NCBI GenBank assembly: GCA_963794215.1
Contig: CAWCCQ010000001.1
Span: 806,001-870,000 of the forward strand
DNA from: DATKRB01 sp963794215
GTDB lineage: Bacteria; Actinomycetota; Acidimicrobiia; Acidimicrobiales; RAAP-2
Direction of reading: 5' to 3'
DNA: 64,000 nt
Shown: one piece after another, positions 61,262 through 64,000 of the stretch
Layout of the letters: each line of letters starts with the position of its first letter
How positions within the stretch are numbered: the first letter of the stretch is position 1
The notes under the pieces: model-generated
What the model saw: only the letters and a program-made list of their open reading frames with translations
Told to the model about the DNA's origin: nothing
Database searches by the model: none
Position numbers and translations under genes: made by a program

Positions 61262-62092
61262 TCAACCCCAGAAGTCAGCCACCGCCTGGGCGATCTGCCG
61301 GCCCTGCTGGAGCCCGCGCTCGACCGCGTCGAACGCTCGAGACGCATCCATCCGGTTCTCGCCCATGGCATTCCACGACGCCTCGTCGGGTTCGACCCTG
61401 AGAAGAGTGGCACCGGCGCGTTCGACGGCGGCAAGCTCGCTCGGGGGGACCGTGACCATGTTCACGAAGAGGATGCGGTCGTGATCGGCCGCGAGGTCGA
61501 GGTACGTAGGCGAGAGCACGCCGCCGTCGAGATAGTGGCGAGCGCCAATCGCGATCGGCGGGTAGACCCCCGGTATCGCACAACTGGCGGCGACGCCGCG
61601 GTCGAGCTCGGCGCCCAATTCCTGATCGAGCGCAACGGGATCCCCGCTTTCGGCCTCGAGGCACGTACAGACGTATGCGGCTGGCCACGGCTGACCCTTG
61701 AGGTACCGGAACGTAGCGAGGAACGCTTCCTCGCTGATCGTGCTGGCCTCGAGCGCTACCCGGCCGATTTCGAGACGCAGGGAGGCATCCTGACGCCCGA
61801 CAGCCCAGCCGCGCTCGAACAGGTCACCGCGAAACTCCGAGCGCTCGACGTTCAGCACCGCGGTCGGACGACCGGCGGCCGCCTTGGCTCGCGCCGCCCG
61901 ATAACGCTCAACTTGCTGGTCCATGTCGTGACCAGCCGCAACCTGGACACCAACTGACGAGCCGGCCGAGGTGCCAAGAACGAGGTCCGCCTCCGTCAAC
62001 GCTACGCCCCCACCGATGAGACCGGCCGCCAGACCCGTCTCCCACGCTGCGCCGACCGACCCACCACCGCTCAGCACCAGTGCTCGGCTCAC
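61262..62092 (-). CDS. Patatin-like phospholipase family protein
   Basis: About 276 residues from GTG 62092 (GTG 62095 also possible; the frame is open to 62224). 'RALVLSGGGSVGAAWETGLAAGL' is the oxyanion G-G-G-x, 'LVLGTSAGSSVGVQVA' holds nucleophile Ser (G-x-S-x-G), and 'IGARHYLDGGVLSPTYLDLA' holds the D-G-G/A catalytic Asp. Hydrolyses ester bonds of phospholipids or glycerides through a Ser-Asp dyad. No signal peptide, so probably intracellular. Monocistronic. Confidence 0.88.
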   Translation of the reverse strand: MSRALVLSGGGSVGAAWETGLAAGLIGGGVALTEADLVLGTSAGSSVGVQVAAGHDMDQQVERYRAARAKAAAGRPTAVLNVERSEFRGDLFERGWAVGRQDASLRLEIGRVALEASTISEEAFLATFRYLKGQPWPAAYVCTCLEAESGDPVALDQELGAELDRGVAASCAIPGVYPPIAIGARHYLDGGVLSPTYLDLAADHDRILFVNMVTVPPSELAAVERAGATLLRVEPDEASWNAMGENRMDASRAFDAVERGLQQGRQIAQAVADFWG

Positions 62093-62190
62093 CACCCCCC
62101 CTTTCGACCAGGCCCGCCCCGCGACACCCCAAAGCGTACCGCCGGGGTCTGACCCGAGGCGACCCGTCCCGCCGTCAGGCCCGGCTCGAT

Positions 62191-62250
62191 GTCCTTCGGG
62201 GCATTCCAGTGTCCTTCGGGGCATTCCAGTGTCCTTCGGGGCATTCCAGT
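62191..62250. repeat. Three perfect tandem copies of a 20-bp unit
   Basis: Units begin GTCCTTCGGGGC at 62191, 62211 and 62231 and are identical. The array sits between the patatin start and the end of the carbonic anhydrase gene, upstream of the patatin promoter side. No spacers, so not CRISPR. Could be a slippage-prone minisatellite affecting the patatin promoter, or an assembly effect. Confidence 0.8.
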
Positions 62251-62262
62251 GGACGCCGCGTC

Positions 62263-62781
62263 TCAGGAGATCCGTCGGAGCTCCTGACGGTAACGATGGG
62301 CCTCGTCCACGTACCAGCGAGCTCCGGCTGCCGCCATTCCCTGCCGTGCGGCACCGGGCCGGATCGTGGCCGGGACCCCGAGTGCCAGGGCTCCGGCCGG
62401 CACGTCGGTACCGTCGAGCACCACCGCGTTGCCGGCAACCACCGCCCCGGCACCCACGACGGCGCGTGGAAGGACCAGCGAGGCAGTACCGATGAAGGCG
62501 CCGTCATGGACGATGCAACCCTCGAGATGAGCGAGGTGGCCGATCAGGACCTCGTCGTGAATCGTGGTCTCTACCCCCGGCGACACGTGGATCACCGCCC
62601 CGTCCTGAACGTTGGACCGCGCACCGATCGTGATCGGCGCCCCGTCGGCGCGCAAAACCGCAGCCGGCCAGACCGAACTCTCCGGGCCGATTCTCACGTC
62701 GCCGATGATGATGGCGTCGGGATGCACATAGGCAGAGCCGTCAATGGACGGTTCGAGGTCGGAGAGAGCGTAGATGGGCAT
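62263..62781 (-). CDS. Gamma-carbonic anhydrase-like hexapeptide protein
   Basis: 172 residues of left-handed beta-helix: 'SAYVHPDAIIIGDVRIGPESSVWPAAVLRADGAPITIGARSNVQDGAVIHVSPGVETTIHDEVLIGHLAHLEGCIVHDGAFIGTASLVLPRAVVGAGAVVAG' shows the [LIV]-G-x4 turn repeat. His residues in 'GAVIHV' and 'IGHLAHL' are the zinc ligands of the gamma class. May hydrate CO2 or serve in a related role (YrdA/PaaY group; PaaY is a thioesterase in phenylacetate breakdown). Confidence 0.88.
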   Translation of the reverse strand: MPIYALSDLEPSIDGSAYVHPDAIIIGDVRIGPESSVWPAAVLRADGAPITIGARSNVQDGAVIHVSPGVETTIHDEVLIGHLAHLEGCIVHDGAFIGTASLVLPRAVVGAGAVVAGNAVVLDGTDVPAGALALGVPATIRPGAARQGMAAAGARWYVDEAHRYRQELRRIS

Positions 62782-62886
62782 GTCCGGACTCTACGAGCCC
62801 AGCGATGAGGTCGCCGATCCCCGCTTCTGCTCTCCGGTGCGCATCTGCCCCGCGCTCTGCCCCTCGCGCTCTGCAAGGATGCGGTC

Positions 62887-63363
62887 ATGGACCTGACCAG
62901 CTTTCACGCTGCAGCACGCATTGTCGTAGGCAACAGCCCCGAGTCCGCCTACGACCTCATCGCCGACATGCCCCGAATGGGTGAGATCAGCCCCGAGTGC
63001 ACCGGCGGAACATGGGCGGGCGACGGGCGCGGGGTGGGCGCGATCTTCATCGGTTCGAACACCGCGGGTGATCGAACCTGGCAACGCCGGATTCGGGTGG
63101 CCGCCGCGGCACGGCCCGTCGAATTCGCGTGGGAAAACCTTGGCGATCCCACAACGACGTCCGACGCCGACGCCGGCGCTGCCCGGTGGGGCTACACCTT
63201 TAGGCCAGTGGCGGACGGCACCCAGGTCGAAGAGACGTGGGCGCTGTTGGACAACCCTCGTCTCCACGCCGTGGGCGAGGAAGCACTGACCGCGCTTCAG
63301 TCCAGGGTCCGGATCGGCATGGAGCAAACGCTCGCCAACCTCAAGCAGCTCCTCGAGACCTGA
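62887..63363 (+). CDS. SRPBCC-family (polyketide cyclase/START-like) protein
   Basis: 158 residues. 'ARIVVGNSPESAYDLIADMPRMGEISPECTGGTWAG', 'TWQRRIRVAAAARPVEFAWENLG' and 'RWGYTFRPVADGTQVEETWALLDN' are the strand order of the helix-grip fold, closing with a long helix ('GEEALTALQSRVRIGMEQTLANLKQLLE'). Binds a hydrophobic ligand in a cavity; no known activity for this subgroup. The last 75 codons are present a second time directly downstream (tandem duplication). Confidence 0.85.
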   Translation: MDLTSFHAAARIVVGNSPESAYDLIADMPRMGEISPECTGGTWAGDGRGVGAIFIGSNTAGDRTWQRRIRVAAAARPVEFAWENLGDPTTTSDADAGAARWGYTFRPVADGTQVEETWALLDNPRLHAVGEEALTALQSRVRIGMEQTLANLKQLLET

Positions 63364-63600
63364 GCAGTCCTTGGCGATCCCACAACGACGTCCGACGCCG
63401 ACGCCGGCGCTGCCCGGTGGGGCTACACCTTTAGGCCAGTGGCGGACGGCACCCAGGTCGAAGAGACGTGGGCGCTGTTGGACAACCCTCGTCTCCACGC
63501 CGTGGGCGAGGAAGCACTGACCGCGCTTCAGTCCAGGGTCCGGATCGGCATGGAGCAAACGCTCGCCAACCTCAAGCAGCTCCTCGAGACCTGAGCAGTC
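63138..63600 (+). repeat. 231-bp perfect tandem duplication of the SRPBCC gene end
   Basis: Bases 63138-63368 recur unchanged at 63369-63599 (period 231, plus one shared base at 63600). The first copy contains the gene's last ~75 codons and stop; the second is an orphan piece that cannot be translated from the gene because of the stop. A perfect copy implies a very recent event or an assembly artefact. Confidence 0.9.
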
Positions 63601-63645
63601 GACGAGGCCGGGACAGCTCGAGAACCGGTGCGGTAACGTCGCCCC

Positions 63646-64000
63646 ATGAACTACCGACTTCTCGGCCGCACCGGCCTTCGCGTCAGCCCCCTCTGCCTCG
63701 GCACGATGAACTTCGGGATGCAGACCGACGAGGAAACGTCGCACCAGATCATGGATCGAGGCCTCGAGCTCGGCCTCAACTTCTTCGACACTGCCAATGT
63801 CTACGGTGACGGACGGGGCCTGACCGAGCAGATCGTTGGACGTTGGTTCGCCCAAGGCAGCGACCACCGCGAGAAGGTCGTCGTCGCCACGAAGGTGTAC
63901 AACTCGCGGAGCCAATGGCCGAACGAGAGCAAGCTGTCCGCGTTCCACATCCGCAAGGCATGCGAAGACAGCCTTCGGCGCCTACAAACCGATCACATCG
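63646..64000 (+). CDS. Aldo/keto reductase, N-terminal part (3' end outside window)
   Basis: 118 residues visible. 'YRLLGRTGLRVSPLCLGTMNFGMQTDEETSHQIMDRGLELGLNFFDTANVYGDGRGLTEQIVGRWFA' has Asp and Tyr of the catalytic tetrad ('FFDTANVYG'), and Lys in 'VVVATKVYN'. Differs from the reductase at 28031 and belongs to the YhdN/Tas-like group. TAACGT at 63634-63639 stands 6 nt before the ATG, with no Shine-Dalgarno, so the transcript is likely leaderless. Confidence 0.9.
   Translation, partial: MNYRLLGRTGLRVSPLCLGTMNFGMQTDEETSHQIMDRGLELGLNFFDTANVYGDGRGLTEQIVGRWFAQGSDHREKVVVATKVYNSRSQWPNESKLSAFHIRKACEDSLRRLQTDHI

Noticed and set aside
62191..62250. Short CRISPR array
   Set aside because: The 20-bp units are directly adjacent with no spacers.
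1..64000. tRNA, rRNA, insertion sequence or prophage genes
   Set aside because: No cloverleaf with a T-arm motif outside coding sequence, no rRNA-like stretch, and no transposase, integrase or structural phage protein among the reading frames.

Overview
The window is 64 kb of dense, very GC-rich DNA that reads as an actinobacterial chromosome. The evidence is many GTG starts, several probable leaderless transcripts, a mycofactocin-coupled SDR, an F420-type luciferase-like oxidoreductase, paired heteromeric-type acyl-CoA dehydrogenases, and secreted proteins built from the 'GYWLVAADGGVFAFGDA' propeller-like repeat that I associate with Acidimicrobiia. An uncultured Acidimicrobiia or related soil/aquatic lineage is my inference. 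I found no rRNA, tRNA, phage module, insertion sequence or CRISPR array.

Layout. 0-6.4 kb: end of a thiolase/lipid-transfer protein, a PRC-barrel protein, a sugar-isomerase-like protein, a GlsB-type membrane protein, a remnant of a thiamine-diphosphate enzyme, and small hydrolases and flavin proteins. 6.5-9.3 kb: nitroreductase divergent from a GntR(YtrA)-ABC transporter operon with a readable operator over its -10 box. 9.4-21.2 kb: a catabolic region with two coupled amidohydrolases under a TetR gene, a mycofactocin-type SDR divergent from a P450, a cobalamin/iron-type binding protein, a second TetR divergent from a two-subunit acyl-CoA dehydrogenase pair, and a third amidohydrolase. 21.3-28.9 kb: MFS exporter, SDR, a secreted repeat protein with a CHAP peptidase, a very large kinase-like/flippase membrane protein, a rhodanese remnant and an aldo/keto reductase. 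29-38.6 kb: SDRs, two more amidohydrolases, XdhC, a conserved 476-aa protein of unknown role with an esterase, and YceH. 39-46.6 kb: VOC protein, phosphofructokinase, aldehyde dehydrogenase, and a TetR gene overlapping a two-component ABC exporter. 46.9-64 kb: a second secreted repeat protein, a STAS protein, a bicupin, SDR, CoaE, an IolC-like aldolase, an F420 oxidoreductase, a metallo-beta-lactamase/rhodanese fusion, a sixth amidohydrolase, a third acyl-CoA dehydrogenase, patatin, gamma-carbonic anhydrase, an SRPBCC gene with a 231-bp tandem duplication, and a truncated aldo/keto reductase.

How the genes fit together. Six amidohydrolase-2 proteins, three acyl-CoA dehydrogenases, five SDRs, P450, thiolase and aldehyde dehydrogenase, with interspersed TetR regulators, suggest modular breakdown of lipid-like, steroid-like or aromatic compounds. 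The substrates cannot be read from the sequence.

Quality caution. At least eleven otherwise well-conserved genes carry single-base frameshifts, several of them in compensating pairs and many between 12 and 19 kb. This looks more like residual indel error in a draft assembly than true gene decay, but the sequence alone cannot settle it. These genes are given as one feature over their full span and typed as pseudogene.
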